Source of the DNA: Candidatus Accumulibacter appositus
GTDB taxonomy: Bacteria; Pseudomonadota; Gammaproteobacteria; Burkholderiales; Rhodocyclaceae
Assembly: GCA_000585055.1 (NCBI GenBank)
Contig: JEMX01000021.1
Location: 37,507-101,506, forward strand
Length of the DNA: 64,000 nucleotides
Direction: 5' to 3'
Position numbers and translations under genes: made by a program. Of this stretch, positions 11,332-21,400 are shown one piece after another. How positions within the stretch are numbered: the first letter of the stretch is position 1; each line of letters starts with the position of its first letter. Below the pieces are notes generated by a model. That model was given only the letters and a program-made list of their open reading frames with translations, was not told where the DNA came from and made no database searches.

Positions 11332-12231
11332 TTACAGCCCGCGTGCCCAGGACGGGCGCAGCGGCGCGCCTTGCGGATCGGCGATCGCCTGCCGTACCTG
11401 CTGCAGCAGGCGTTGCTTGTCGGCGCCCAGGGTGCCCTTGAGCAGCAGCCAGTTCGACGCGTGGTCGCTGCGGAAAACCGTGCGTTCGAGCTGCAAGCGG
11501 TCGAGAAAATGTTCCATTTCGACGAACAGCTCGGATTGGCTCAGCGGTCGCCAGTCCGGAAAGGCGCTGCGAAAGCGCTCCTCGCCAAGGGGAAAGCTGA
11601 CCACCAGCGTCGCCAGATATTCGGGCTGGGTGGCGTTCGCCAGGCGCGCCGAGTTCTCGGCGTGGCGCAAGGACAGTACCGGACCGGCGAGACCGTTGAG
11701 AATCATCACCGAGCGGCGGATGCCGGCGGCGCCGAGCTTGTCGAGCGCCGCGCGCGTCGATTCGAAGGTCTCGCCCTTGTTGACCCGTGCCAGGACTTCA
11801 TCGTCGCCGGATTCGGCACCGACGTAGGCGATCGACAGGCCGGCAGCGGCCAGTTCGCGCAGTTCGTCGACCGATTTGCGGCGCAGATTGCGCGGCAGGC
11901 AGTAGCTCGAAACGCGGTGAACGCCGGGCAGATGCTTGCCGATGGCGGCGAGAACGGCGAGCAGGCGGCGCGTGGGCAGAACCAGAGCGTCGCCGTCGGC
12001 CAGAAAGACGCGGCGGATTTCGCTGCCGAATTGCTCGCCGCTGCGCACGATGCTCTCCAGGACCTCAGCCTCGTCGCGGGCACGAAAGTGCTTCTGTGGC
12101 GCGGTGTACATTTCGCAGAACGTGCAGTGATTCCAGGAGCAGCCGTCGGTAATTGGCAGGATCAGCGACTCGGCTTCGCTGGGTGGCCGGTAGACCGGTT
12201 CGATGTAACGGATCGGGATCACGGATGGCAT
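11332..12231 (-). CDS. Radical SAM protein
   Basis: 299 aa from an ATG at 12231. The iron-sulfur motif is GCSWNHCTFC (Cys31, Cys36, Cys39), a C-x4-C-x2-C spacing typical of one radical SAM subgroup, followed by an AdoMet-binding core with YVGAESGDDEVL (the GAESG element). There is no B12-binding or obvious SPASM domain. The substrate is unknown. The Sir2 gene starts on the base after its TAA stop, so the two form a tightly coupled pair; radical SAM plus sirtuin suggests a shared NAD/SAM-dependent modification or a simple housekeeping operon. Confidence 0.85.
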   Translation of the reverse strand: MPSVIPIRYIEPVYRPPSEAESLILPITDGCSWNHCTFCEMYTAPQKHFRARDEAEVLESIVRSGEQFGSEIRRVFLADGDALVLPTRRLLAVLAAIGKHLPGVHRVSSYCLPRNLRRKSVDELRELAAAGLSIAYVGAESGDDEVLARVNKGETFESTRAALDKLGAAGIRRSVMILNGLAGPVLSLRHAENSARLANATQPEYLATLVVSFPLGEERFRSAFPDWRPLSQSELFVEMEHFLDRLQLERTVFRSDHASNWLLLKGTLGADKQRLLQQVRQAIADPQGAPLRPSWARGL

Positions 12232-12345
12232 GGTATTCGGGAGGTGGAGGGACGGGTAGAGGGAGGTGGAAGGGGCGCGTGAACAGCCATACTAGCCTGC
12301 TTTCAGGCTCTTGCCTGCGCTCGCTGCGCGGCGGCGGCAGCAGGC

Positions 12346-14091
12346 TCAGGACCTGCCCTCGCGAGGCGGCGCTGCCCGCCCTTCCGGGCCGGAGCGCACG
12401 AGCGCATAGTCGGCACTGCGCACTTCACGCAACAGCATATCGGTTTCGGCATTGCTGATGCCCAGGGATTCCAGGGTTTCAGCCGCCAGGCGCAGGCTGG
12501 CCTCGAGCGTTTCGGGGTAGGCCTTGCTGACGCCGGCGCGCAGCAGGGCCTCGCAGCTGGCCAGGTCGCGCGCGCGCGCGACGATGCTCACCTGCGGCAG
12601 TTGCGAGCGGATCAGCGATGCGGCACGGACGGCGGTATGCCGTTTGTCGATGGTCAGCACGACCAGGTCGATTTCCTGCAGGGAAGCGGCGGTGAGCAAC
12701 TGCGGGTCGCCGAGGTCGCCGTAGAACACCGGATGCCCTTCGGCATTCCACTTGGCGACCAGTACCGCGTCGCTATCGAAGGCCACGTAGGGTATGCCAG
12801 TACTGGCCAGGATGGTCCCGACGGTGTGGCCGACGCGACCGTAGCCGCCGATGACTACCCGCACTGCGGATTCGTTGCCCCGTCCGGAGTAACGGAAGCT
12901 CTGGTGAACCTCGGCTGGCGCCGCGGCGACACGCCGCGCCAGCCAGTTGCTGAGCTTCACCAGCATTGGGGTGAGCAACATGGTGAGGGAGATGACCGCC
13001 GCACCCATCACGAAGACGAAGTCGTCAATGATACCCAGCGCCTTGGCGGCGCCAAAAAGCACGAAACCGAATTCACCTCCCTGCGAGAGCAGGAAGGATA
13101 CTTTCAAGGCGATGCTGCGCCCGGTTCCGAAGCACAGGCAGAGCAGGTACAGAACGGCCACCTTGATGGCGATGATCGCCAGCACGTTGAGGCCGAACTG
13201 CCCGGGGTGCTCGAGCAGTACGCGCACATCCAGTGACATGCCGACAGCGACGAAGAAGAGGCTCATCAGCAGCCCCTTGTGCGGTTCCATGCCGGCCTCG
13301 ATCTGCAGGCTGTAACGCGAGGTCGAGAGCATCATTCCCATCAGGAAGGCGCCCAGCGCCATCGACATGCCGGCATGGTGCATCGCCCAGGCGGCGATGA
13401 ATACCGCGCCCATCGCCGCCAGCAGGAAGGCCTCGCGATTGTTCTTGCGGGCCAGATGATCGAGGATTCTCGGTACCAGGTAGCGGCCGCCGAGGACCAC
13501 CAGGGCGACCAGCGCCACCGCCACCCCGATCTGCTCCCACAGCCGTGTGTCCTCGGGGAGCGTGCCGCTGTCGGCGAGCAGCGGTACCAGCGCCAGCAGC
13601 GGTACCACCGCCAGATCCTGCATCAGCAGCACGGCAAATGCCGTCTGACCGTGATGGGTGGCAATTTCGCCCTGATCTCTGAGCATTTGCACGACGAAGG
13701 CCGTGGAGGAGAGAGCAAAGCTGCAGCCGATCAACAGCGCCGTGCCCCAGCTGTGCTCGAAGAGCCTGAAGTAGCCAGTGATCAGCAAGGCGGAAAGGAC
13801 GATCTGCAGCGAACCGAGACCGAAAAGCGTGCGCCGTAGATCCCAGAGGTGGCGCGGTTTCATCTCCAGCCCGATCAGAAACAGCAGCAGCACGACTCCG
13901 AGTTCGGTGAACTGGCGCACGTCCTCGACGTTGGCGGTGACGAAAGGCCCCATCGTATGCGGTCCGACGACGACGCCGGTGACCAGCAGGCCGAGCACCG
14001 AACCGAGGCCGAAATGCCGGAACACGGTGACGGCGATTGCGGCGACGACCAGTAACAGCACTGCGGAGTCAACGAAGGACTTGGGGTCCAT
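12346..14091 (-). CDS. CPA2 monovalent cation:proton antiporter with RCK/TrkA-N domain (Kef/YbaL type)
   Basis: 581 aa. About twelve membrane segments occupy residues 5-395, with the CPA2 pore signatures FLIGLEMKPRHLW, SSTAFVVQ and LLMQDLAVVPL (Asp159 region). A cytosolic RCK-N domain (about 415-535) has the Rossmann motif GGYGRVG. The protein should exchange K+ or Na+ for H+ across the inner membrane, gated by a nucleotide or glutathione adduct as in KefB/KefC. The tail after the RCK-N domain is short. It stands alone on the minus strand, 114 bp upstream of the radical SAM/Sir2 pair. Kef and YbaL cannot be separated by eye. Confidence 0.9.
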   Translation of the reverse strand: MDPKSFVDSAVLLLVVAAIAVTVFRHFGLGSVLGLLVTGVVVGPHTMGPFVTANVEDVRQFTELGVVLLLFLIGLEMKPRHLWDLRRTLFGLGSLQIVLSALLITGYFRLFEHSWGTALLIGCSFALSSTAFVVQMLRDQGEIATHHGQTAFAVLLMQDLAVVPLLALVPLLADSGTLPEDTRLWEQIGVAVALVALVVLGGRYLVPRILDHLARKNNREAFLLAAMGAVFIAAWAMHHAGMSMALGAFLMGMMLSTSRYSLQIEAGMEPHKGLLMSLFFVAVGMSLDVRVLLEHPGQFGLNVLAIIAIKVAVLYLLCLCFGTGRSIALKVSFLLSQGGEFGFVLFGAAKALGIIDDFVFVMGAAVISLTMLLTPMLVKLSNWLARRVAAAPAEVHQSFRYSGRGNESAVRVVIGGYGRVGHTVGTILASTGIPYVAFDSDAVLVAKWNAEGHPVFYGDLGDPQLLTAASLQEIDLVVLTIDKRHTAVRAASLIRSQLPQVSIVARARDLASCEALLRAGVSKAYPETLEASLRLAAETLESLGISNAETDMLLREVRSADYALVRSGPEGRAAPPREGRS

Positions 14092-14187
14092 GGTGCGGTG
14101 TCCGAGAGCCCGCCCAATTGGGCCGAGAGCCCAATACTAACTTGCTTTCGGTCTGCTGGCGCCTGCTCGGGCGGCGCTCAGCGGTGC

Positions 14188-14308
14188 TAACGTTCATGAC
14201 ATGAAGGGACACCGCAAATCATGAAAGTCATGACCGCCCCTCTTCGCCCCGCCCTTCTCCCGCAGCGGGGAGAGAGGGAGTTTCGTGAGTCGCATGCGTG
14301 ACTTTCAC
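14188..14308 (+). repeat. Dispersed intergenic palindromic repeat, copy A (full)
   Basis: Reads TAACGTTCATGAC ... GTCATGACCG, then a C/T-rich CCCTTCTCCCGC / GCGGGGAGAGAGG hairpin, then GTGAGTCGCATGCGTGACTTTCAC. The three-hairpin order matches copies C, F and H. It lies between the antiporter start and the signal-peptide protein at 14394 and takes up most of this 300-bp gap. Confidence 0.8.
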
Positions 14309-14393
14309 GGTAAGATCACCCGCCTGGCCCGCCCCTGAACCTGCACCGGGCCTGGTCGTCGCCCCCTGGCGCGCAGAGAAGGAGTTGCCTGTC

Positions 14394-14849
14394 ATGAAAC
14401 ACAAGATTGTCCTCGCTGGCTTGTCGCTGGCGCTTTCCTGGTCGCCTCTGGCGCTGGCACAGAGCAAATTGCAGCTGCAGTTGCCGAGTGGCGAGGAGAC
14501 CTATCGCGAGCTGCAGCAGGAACAGCGCAGCGGGCCTTGCGAACGTTGCGGCGTGGTTTTCAGGACGCGCACGGAAAGTCGCGCGGGACCGGTTCGCCGC
14601 GATCCGGCCATGGCCGCACGGCAGCTCCCCGGTTCGCCCGATGAGCACATGGCGACGGCGCCGATCATCGCTAGCGGCAGCTCCGTCCAGGACGCGCGCA
14701 AGGCGGCTGCGCCGGTGCTGATCTACATCGTCACCGTGCGCTACGATGACGACAGTTTTGCGGCCTTTGAGCAGCTTGACGAACCGGTGGTGCGTGAAGG
14801 CGACCGGGTGCGCGTCGTCGAGGGACGCGTGGAATTGCGCAACGATTGA
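14394..14849 (+). CDS. Hypothetical periplasmic protein with CxxC motif
   Basis: 151 aa. The ATG at 14394 has AGAAGGAG upstream. A signal peptide ends near LALAQS (residue 23), without a lipobox. Residues 48-55 are GPCERCGVV, a C-x2-C-G-V-V pattern also found at the start of small SlyB/17 kDa-antigen-like periplasmic domains, and the C-terminus (DSFAAFEQ...VREGDRVRVVEGRVEL) looks like the small beta domain that closes such proteins. The glycine zipper between these parts is missing, so this may be a soluble relative. No partner is evident. Function unknown. Confidence 0.7.
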   Translation: MKHKIVLAGLSLALSWSPLALAQSKLQLQLPSGEETYRELQQEQRSGPCERCGVVFRTRTESRAGPVRRDPAMAARQLPGSPDEHMATAPIIASGSSVQDARKAAAPVLIYIVTVRYDDDSFAAFEQLDEPVVREGDRVRVVEGRVELRND

Positions 14850-14874
14850 CCTGGCCTGTGGCGCCAGCGAAACC

Positions 14875-14896
14875 ATCGCCCGATTTGTCGGGCGAT
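14875..14896. terminator. Hairpin between convergent genes
   Basis: ATCGCCCGA (14875-14883), loop TTTG, TCGGGCGAT (14888-14896): a perfect 9-bp stem in the 53-bp space between two converging stop codons. It probably serves both directions. There is no long T-run on either strand. Confidence 0.5.
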
Positions 14897-14902
14897 ACGG
14901 CG

Positions 14903-15388
14903 CTAGAAGTAGCTGCGCGCGGTTTGAAAGCGCTGCGCGTAGTAATTGGCGGCCAGCTTGTCGATGCGTACTTGGCCGCGGGTCGAGGGGGCGTGGACGA
15001 AGCGATCGTCGCCGATGTAGACGCCGACGTGCGAGAACGGCGCATTGCGGGTGTTGAAGAAGACCAGGTCGCCGGGCCGCAATTCATCGCGGTCGACCGG
15101 GCGGCCGTCGCGCGCTATGTCGGCTGCGCTGCCGCCGACCTTGATGCCGGCAGCGCGGCCGTAGATATAGGCGACCATGCCACTGCAGTCGAAACCGGCT
15201 TCGGGGTTCTTGCCGCCGAAGCGGTAATTGGTATCGATCAGGCCGAGCGCGAAGATCACCACGTCCATGCCCTTTTCGCTGGCCACCGGTCGCTCGACCG
15301 AGCTACTCGCTCTGTGCTCGGGAGTGCTGCCGCAGGCGACGAGCAGCAGCGATATGACGGCGGCGACGAGGAACTGTAGTACACGCAT
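14903..15388 (-). CDS. NlpC/P60 (C40) peptidoglycan endopeptidase, lipoprotein
   Basis: 161 aa. Signal peptide with lipobox LVAC (Cys19), so it is membrane-anchored in the periplasm. The NlpC/P60 domain fills residues about 38-158, with catalytic Cys68 in FDCSGM, His120 in SHVGVYIG and a third polar residue His132. These enzymes cut the D-Glu-meso-DAP bond of muropeptides; Spr/NlpC of E. coli is the nearest model in size and layout. It is divergent from gabD with only 44 bp between starts. Confidence 0.9.
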   Translation of the reverse strand: MRVLQFLVAAVISLLLVACGSTPEHRASSSVERPVASEKGMDVVIFALGLIDTNYRFGGKNPEAGFDCSGMVAYIYGRAAGIKVGGSAADIARDGRPVDRDELRPGDLVFFNTRNAPFSHVGVYIGDDRFVHAPSTRGQVRIDKLAANYYAQRFQTARSYF

Positions 15389-15432
15389 GGTGCACAGTAT
15401 AAACTGCGGTTTTCAGAAATCCGGAGATTGTC

Positions 15433-16884
15433 ATGCATCTGAACGATCCGCGCCTGTTGCGCTCCGACTGCTACATCGATGGTCGCTGGGAGGCCGCCGA
15501 TGACGGCCGCACGCTGGCGGTCATCGATCCTGCCAGCGGCGCTGCAATTGCCGATGTGCCGCTGATGACTGCCGCCGAGACGGCGCGCGCGATAGAAGCG
15601 GCCGCCGTTGCGCTGCCGGCGTGGCAGGCCAGGACAGCCAAGGAGCGTGCCGCGGCTTTGCGCCGCTGGTTCGAACTGATCATTGAAAACACCGAGGATC
15701 TGGCGCAGTTAATGACTGCCGAATGCGGCAAGCCAATTGTCGAGGCGCGCGGAGAAGTCGCGTACGGGGCGTCGTTCGTCGAGTGGTTTGCCGAAGAGGG
15801 CAAGCGTGCCTATGGCGAAAGCATTCCCAGCCCGGCCGGCGATCGACGCCTTCTGACTATCCGCCAGCCGATCGGTGTCTGTGCGGCGATCACGCCGTGG
15901 AACTTCCCGCTGGCGATGATCACCCGCAAGGTCGCGCCGGCGCTTGCCGCCGGGTGTACGGTGGTCGTCAAGCCCGCCGAACAGACGCCGCTGACGGCCT
16001 TGGCGCTGGCTCGGCTGGCGCACGATGCCGAGTTGCCGGCCGGCGTGTTCAACGTGCTGACCGGTGACCCGCAGACCATCGGGGCAACGCTGACCGCCAG
16101 CCCGGTGGTGCGCAAGCTGTCGTTCACCGGCTCGACGGAAGTCGGTCGCCTGCTGATGGCGCAGAGCGCGCCGACGATCAAGAAGCTGTCGCTGGAACTG
16201 GGTGGCAATGCACCGTTCATCGTTTTCGATGACGCGGACGTCGATGCTGCGGTCGAAGGGGCTTTGATTGCCAAGTATCGCAACACCGGACAGACCTGCG
16301 TCTGCGCCAACCGCTTGCTGGTGCAGGACGGTGTCTATGATGCCTTCGTCGCCAAGCTGGCCAGACGCGTGCAGTCGCTGCGCGTGGGACCGGGAAGCGA
16401 TGAAGGCGTCACACAGGGGCCCTTGATCGACGAAGCCGCGTTGCACAAGGTAGAGGCGCATATCGACGACGCGCTGCGCAAGGGCGCGCGGGTAGTTACC
16501 GGCGGCAGCCGTCATCCACGCGGCGGCACTTTCTTCGAACCGACGGTGCTTGCCGACGTGAGCAGCGATATGCGCGTCGCGCGCGAAGAAACCTTTGGCC
16601 CGCTGGCTCCGGTGTTCAGGTTTGCCGAGGAGGCGGACGCGGTGCGCATGGCCAACGACACCGAGTTCGGTCTTGCCGCCTACTTCTATTCGCGCGACGT
16701 CGGGCGCTGTCTGCGCGTCGGCGAAGCGCTCGAATACGGCATGATCGGCATCAATACCGGCCTGATTTCGAACGAGGTCGCGCCTTTCGGTGGCGTCAAG
16801 CAGTCCGGGCTGGGCCGCGAAGGCTCGAAGCACGGGCTCGACGAGTATCTCGAGATCAAGTATCTCTGCTTCAGCACTGTTTGA
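15433..16884 (+). CDS. gabD: Succinate-semialdehyde dehydrogenase (NAD(P)+)
   Basis: 483 aa, full length for the aldehyde dehydrogenase family. It oxidises succinate semialdehyde to succinate, the last step of GABA degradation. The general base Glu255 is in LELGGNAPF and the nucleophile Cys289 in GQTCVCAN; the second Cys two residues on is characteristic of GabD-type enzymes, where it can form a redox disulfide. The cofactor-binding region has TPWNFPLAMI and FTGSTEVGR. No gabT is adjacent, so it may instead serve other semialdehydes such as glutarate semialdehyde. Confidence 0.9.
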   Translation: MHLNDPRLLRSDCYIDGRWEAADDGRTLAVIDPASGAAIADVPLMTAAETARAIEAAAVALPAWQARTAKERAAALRRWFELIIENTEDLAQLMTAECGKPIVEARGEVAYGASFVEWFAEEGKRAYGESIPSPAGDRRLLTIRQPIGVCAAITPWNFPLAMITRKVAPALAAGCTVVVKPAEQTPLTALALARLAHDAELPAGVFNVLTGDPQTIGATLTASPVVRKLSFTGSTEVGRLLMAQSAPTIKKLSLELGGNAPFIVFDDADVDAAVEGALIAKYRNTGQTCVCANRLLVQDGVYDAFVAKLARRVQSLRVGPGSDEGVTQGPLIDEAALHKVEAHIDDALRKGARVVTGGSRHPRGGTFFEPTVLADVSSDMRVAREETFGPLAPVFRFAEEADAVRMANDTEFGLAAYFYSRDVGRCLRVGEALEYGMIGINTGLISNEVAPFGGVKQSGLGREGSKHGLDEYLEIKYLCFSTV

Positions 16885-17072
16885 CGCACTGCCGCGGCCT
16901 TGTCCGGCAAATGCTTGTAATGGGGAGGGGAGGCCGCGAGATGGCGACTGACGCCGCAGGCGTGGCGTCCGGGCCGGCTCTGGCGATCGTCGAGCTGTCC
17001 CGCATGGAGTAGGGTTTTTCCGACTTTGTGTATCATGCAGGGAATTGATCACATCTGAGCATGGAGAGAGCG

Positions 17073-17132
17073 ATGAATTCACTTGGCTACCACATTGCAG
17101 ATCTGCCGGTCGGCAGTCGCGGCGAGGCCTGA
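17073..17132 (+). CDS. Possible 19-aa leader peptide upstream of the AhpD-like gene
   Basis: An ATG at 17073 sits behind GGAGAGAG and opens a 19-codon frame (MNSLGYHIADLPVGSRGEA) whose TGA ends three bases before the ATG of the AhpD-like gene. The next gene has no convincing ribosome binding site of its own, so translational coupling through this short frame is plausible. An in-frame ATG at 17061 would add four residues. It is not a recognised family. Confidence 0.4.
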   Translation: MNSLGYHIADLPVGSRGEA

Positions 17133-17135
17133 GTC

Positions 17136-17714
17136 ATGGACAAGTCGATCAGTCGTTTTCCGGTTCCGACGCTTGAGGAAATGCCGGAAGATGTGCGCAG
17201 CCGCATCCTCGCGGTACAGGAGAAAGCCGGTTTCGTGCCCAACGTCTTTCTGACCCTGGCGCACCGGCCCGAGGAGTTTCGCGCTTTCTTCGACTATCAC
17301 GACGCACTGATGGAAAAGGAAAGTGGCCTGAGCAAGGCCGAACGCGAGATGATCGTCGTCGCCACCAGCGGCGCCAATGACTGCCAGTACTGCGTCGTGG
17401 CGCACGGCGCAATTCTGCGCGTGCGCGCCAGGAATCCGCAAATCGCCGATCAGGTGGCCGTCAATTACCGCAAGGCCGACATCACCCCGCGGCAGAGCGC
17501 CATGCTCGCCTTTGCGCTGAAGGTCTCGCTACACGCTGCGGAAGTCGGCGAAGCCGATTTCGCCGTCCTGCGCGAGCACGGTTTTTCCGATCCGGATATC
17601 TGGGACATCGGCGCCGTTGCTGCCTTCTTCGCGATGTCCAACCGCCTGGCGAACATGACGTCGATGCGGCCCAATGACGAGTTCTTCCTGATGGGACGCC
17701 TGCCGAAGTCATGA
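17136..17714 (+). CDS. AhpD-like peroxidase-related protein
   Basis: 192 aa, all-helical AhpD/carboxymuconolactone decarboxylase-like fold of the uncharacterised peroxidase-related group. The active-site set is complete: Glu71, then Cys83-x2-Cys86-x3-His90 in NDCQYCVVAH. AhpD-type proteins reduce peroxides or regenerate a peroxiredoxin through the CxxC disulfide in the cytoplasm. No ahpC is nearby. The start follows the short frame at 17073-17132 by three bases. Confidence 0.88.
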   Translation: MDKSISRFPVPTLEEMPEDVRSRILAVQEKAGFVPNVFLTLAHRPEEFRAFFDYHDALMEKESGLSKAEREMIVVATSGANDCQYCVVAHGAILRVRARNPQIADQVAVNYRKADITPRQSAMLAFALKVSLHAAEVGEADFAVLREHGFSDPDIWDIGAVAAFFAMSNRLANMTSMRPNDEFFLMGRLPKS

Positions 17715-17762
17715 ACTCGGGAATTCGCGAACTCGGGACGTCTTGAGTTCCTGATCGCGCGG

Positions 17763-17804
17763 CGCCAGTCTTCCCTGAGAATGAATTCCGCCGCAAGACT
17801 GGCG
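17763..17804. terminator. Long-looped inverted repeat after the AhpD-like gene
   Basis: CGCCAGTCTT (17763-17772) pairs perfectly with AAGACTGGCG (17795-17804) around a 22-nt loop, in the gap before the response regulator gene. It may end AhpD-like transcription or act in the regulator's leader; without a T-run this is only a candidate. Confidence 0.3.
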
Positions 17805-17883
17805 ATCGAAGTATCATGATTCACGTCGAAGTGCCGGCGTTCGCGAGGGCGAACGGCTGTGCCTTCCTTCCGGAGAAACCCGC

Positions 17884-18315
17884 GTGATGATGGAGCGCTT
17901 GAATCGACCAATCCTGCTGGTCGAAGATAATCCCGCCGACGTTGATCTGACGCTGCGCGCCCTTGCCAAACGGCGCCTGGCCAATCCGGTGCACGTCGCC
18001 CGCGACGGCGAGGAGGCGCTGGCCTGGATTCCCCGCTGGGAGGCCGGCGAAACGCCGCCACTGTTGATCCTGCTGGACCTCAAGCTGCCGCGTATCGATG
18101 GCCTGGAGGTACTTGCCGGGTTTAAGGCGCATGCCGTCACTCGCAAGCTGCCGGTGGTCGTGCTGACCACCTCGGAAGAGGACACGGACATCGAAGCGGC
18201 TTACCGTCTGGGCGCCAATTCGTACATTCTGAAGCCGGTCGATTTCGTTAGGTTCATGGACGTCGCGGCGCAGGTCGAAATGTACTGGTGCCTGCTCAAC
18301 ACGCCACCGCGCTGA
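17884..18315 (+). CDS. Receiver-only response regulator (Rcp1-like)
   Basis: 143 aa, a single REC domain with no output domain. The acidic pocket is VEDNPADVDL, the phospho-acceptor Asp65 is in LLDLKLPRIDG, Thr and Lys switch residues are in VVLTTSEEDTD and ILKPVDF. Rcp1-type regulators of this length usually pair with bacteriophytochromes or hybrid kinases through protein contact. It lies just upstream of the large REC-PAS-EAL gene, so the two may share a phosphorelay. Start: GTG 17884 or ATG 17887, both behind CGGAG. Its stop codon TGA falls inside the first bases of repeat copy B. Confidence 0.9.
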   Translation: MMMERLNRPILLVEDNPADVDLTLRALAKRRLANPVHVARDGEEALAWIPRWEAGETPPLLILLDLKLPRIDGLEVLAGFKAHAVTRKLPVVVLTTSEEDTDIEAAYRLGANSYILKPVDFVRFMDVAAQVEMYWCLLNTPPR

Positions 18316-18372
18316 CGGTCATGACCGTCGCGGCGCCCCGGATGATGAAAGTCATGGCCGTTCCCCCTCTCA
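18312..18372 (+). repeat. Dispersed palindromic repeat, copy B (left half only)
   Basis: CTGACGGTCATGACCGTCGC ... GATGATGAAAGTCATGGCCGTTCCCC, followed directly by the next gene. It keeps the left inverted repeat but lacks the C/T-rich hairpin and the right hairpin. The TGA at 18313-18315 is the stop of the response regulator gene. Confidence 0.7.
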
Positions 18373-18400
18373 CTTGCAGTGCGCACTCCGGCTTGCACAG

Positions 18401-21400
18401 ATGACCGTAGCTTACGCCGCCCTGCAACGCGTTCTCTATCTCGAGGACAACGCGGCCGACGCCGATCTCGGCCGTCGTGCACTTGCGCGCAGCGCGCCGG
18501 ACACCGAAGTGGAGATCGTGACTAGTGTCGCGGCGGCAAGTGAACGGCTGCAACGCGGTGCGCCCGAATTCGATGTCGTTCTTGCCGATCTCAGACTTCC
18601 CGACGGTAGCGGCCTCGACCTGCTGGCGCATGTGCGGGCACAAGGTCTGCCGCTGGCCTTCGTGGTGCTCACCGGATCGGGTGACGAGGCCTCGGCGCTG
18701 ATCGCGCTGAAAGCCGGCGCCGATGATTACCTGAGCAAGCATGGCAATTACGGCGAGCGGCTGGCGCGCGTCCTGTCGGCCGCGCTCGATCGTTTCCGAA
18801 GTGACTCAGCGCGCCAGGGACGGCTGCTGCGCGTGCTCTACGCTGAGCATAACCGCTTCGACATCGACCTGAGCTTACGCCATTTTGCGGAGCACGCGCC
18901 GCATTTTCGCATCGAAGTCGTGGGCAGCGGCGAGGAGGTATTGGCGAAGCTGCCCGAGGACTCTGGCGAAGCGCTCGGCTACGACCTCTTGTTGCTCGAC
19001 TATCAGCTGCCGGCGCTGAACGCGCTGGAGGTCGCCAAGACGGTGCGCGATCAACGTGGCCTCGACCTGCCGATCGTGCTGGTGACCGGTCAGGGTGACG
19101 AGGATGTGGTCGCCGCCGCCTTGCGGCTGGGCCTCGAAGACTACGTGATCAAGAAGAGTGGCTATCTTTCCGGTCTGCCGAACATCCTCGAAAACGCGCT
19201 GCGGCACGCGCAGCTGCGGCGCGAGCAGTCGAAGCTGCGTCAGGCCAGCAGCCGTCTGACGCACCTGCTTTCGGCGAGTCCGACGATCCTGTATGCCTTG
19301 CGCGTCGATGGTGATCGCTTGCTGCCGGTGTGGGTCAGCGACAACATCACGCGGGTGATGGGTTATACGCCTGCCGAGTGCTTGGCACCGGACTGGTGGT
19401 CCGCGCACCTGCACGGCGACGATCGCGCCCGCGTTGTCGGCAGCGCGCAAGCGCGCTTGCTGGAGCAGGGCGAATTGACCCACGAGTATCGATTTCTTGA
19501 TGCTGCGGGCGGCATCCGCTGGCTGCGTGACGACATGCGCCTGATTCGTGACGCCAGGCAGCAGCCCCTGGAAGTCATCGGCAGCTGGAATGATCTCACC
19601 GACGAGCACGCCTTCGCGGAACGGCAGCGGCTCTATGCGACGGCCCTGGAAAGCACTCGTGATGGCGTGATGATCACCGGCCTTGACGCCGGGATCATCA
19701 CCGTCAACCCGGCCTTTTGCGCGATGACCGGCTACGCTGCGGCCGACGTGATCGGCAAGAACCCGCGCTTCTTGCAATCCGGACGTCACGATCGCGCCTT
19801 CTATCAGGCGCTGTGGGCCAGCCTGACGCAGAGCGGGCACTGGCAGGGTGAAATCTGGAATCGTCGGGCGGATGGTGAAATCTATCCGCAGTGGGCCACC
19901 TTGAGCGTGGTCAAGGACGAGCAGGGACAGGCCTGCCATTACGTGGGCGTGTTCACCGATCTGACCAAGCTCAAGCGCAGCGAAGAACAGGTCGAGCGCT
20001 TGGCGCACTACGACCCGCTGACCGATCTGCCGAATCGCTTGTTGTTGCGCTCGCTACTGCAGCACGGTCTCGATCGCGCGCAGCGCCAAGGCGGCAAATC
20101 GGCGCTGCTGATCATCAACCTGGATCACTTCAAGAACGTCAATGAGAGCCTTGGGCACACGCTTGGCGATGAGCTTCTGCTGGCCGTGGCCGTGCGCCTG
20201 CAGGCCCGCTTGCGCAAGGAAGACACGCTCGGGCGCCTGGCAGCGGACGAATTCGCCGCGGTGATCGAGGGGCTGCACGAGGCCGAGAGCGCCGAACATA
20301 CGGCACGCGACCTGTTGGCCGCCCTGGCGGCGCCGTTCATGCTCGCCGATGGGCATGAAGCCTACGCGCGTGCCAGCGTCGGGATCAGCCTCTTCCCGCA
20401 AGACGGCACAACGGCGAATGAGCTGTTGCGTACCGCAACCGCGGCCATGTCCCGTGCCAAGGAGGGAGGTGGTAATCAACTCGCGTCATACACCGGCGAA
20501 CTTGGCCAGGGTGCGCTAGAGCGACTGGAAATGGAGACTGCGCTGCGCCGGGTGCTGAGCAAGGGCGAACTGCTGCTGCATTACCAGCCGAAGCTTGACT
20601 TGGCCAGCGGCGTGATCATCGGCGCCGAGGCCTTGCTGCGCTGGCAGCGACCCGGTGTCGGAATGGTGCCACCGGACAGCTTCATTCCGCTGGCCGAGAA
20701 AACCGGCTTGATCATACCGATCGGCGCCTGGGTCATTGACGAGGCCTGCCGGCAGATCCGCGCCTGGAGCGATGCCGGCTTGCCGGTAGTCAAAATCGCG
20801 GTCAATGTCTCGGCGCGCCAGTTTGCCAGCTCTGAGCTGGAGGGGGTACTTGCCGCAGCACTGAGCCGCCACGCCGTGGCGCCGAGAATGCTGACCCTGG
20901 AGTTGACCGAAAGCATGCTCATGGCCGTGCCTGATCAGGCCATAAAGCGGCTCGAACGCTTGCGGGAGATCGGCGTTGGCCTATCGCTGGACGATTTCGG
21001 TACCGGCTATTCCAGTCTCGCCTACCTGAGTCGCTTCCCGGTCGACGAGCTGAAGATCGACCGCTCTTTTGTTACCAATATCGTCACCGATCCCAATGCC
21101 GCCAACATCGCAACTTCGGTGATTGCGCTAGCGCACCGCCTGCACCTCAAGGTGGTCGCCGAAGGGGTCGAAACCGAGGCCCAGCTCGGCTACCTGAAGA
21201 AAAACCGCTGCGACCAGATGCAGGGCTATCTGTTCAGCATGCCGCTGCCCGCCGACGCTTTCAGCGCCTTGCTCAGCGAGAGTCGGACGCTGCCGGTCGG
21301 TGGCACACCGAGTGAGCTGCACTGCTTGTTGGTGGTCGACGACGAACCGAGCATTCTGTCGTCGATTCGCCGCGTCCTGCGTGGCCAGGGTTACCGGGTG

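Noticed and set aside
10588..12282. 564-codon plus-strand frame over the Sir2 and radical SAM genes
   Set aside because: Shadow of two well-supported minus-strand genes; its length is due to composition.
18990..20450. Active diguanylate cyclase in the large signalling protein
   Set aside because: The signature is AADEF instead of GG[DE]EF, so cyclase activity is not claimed.
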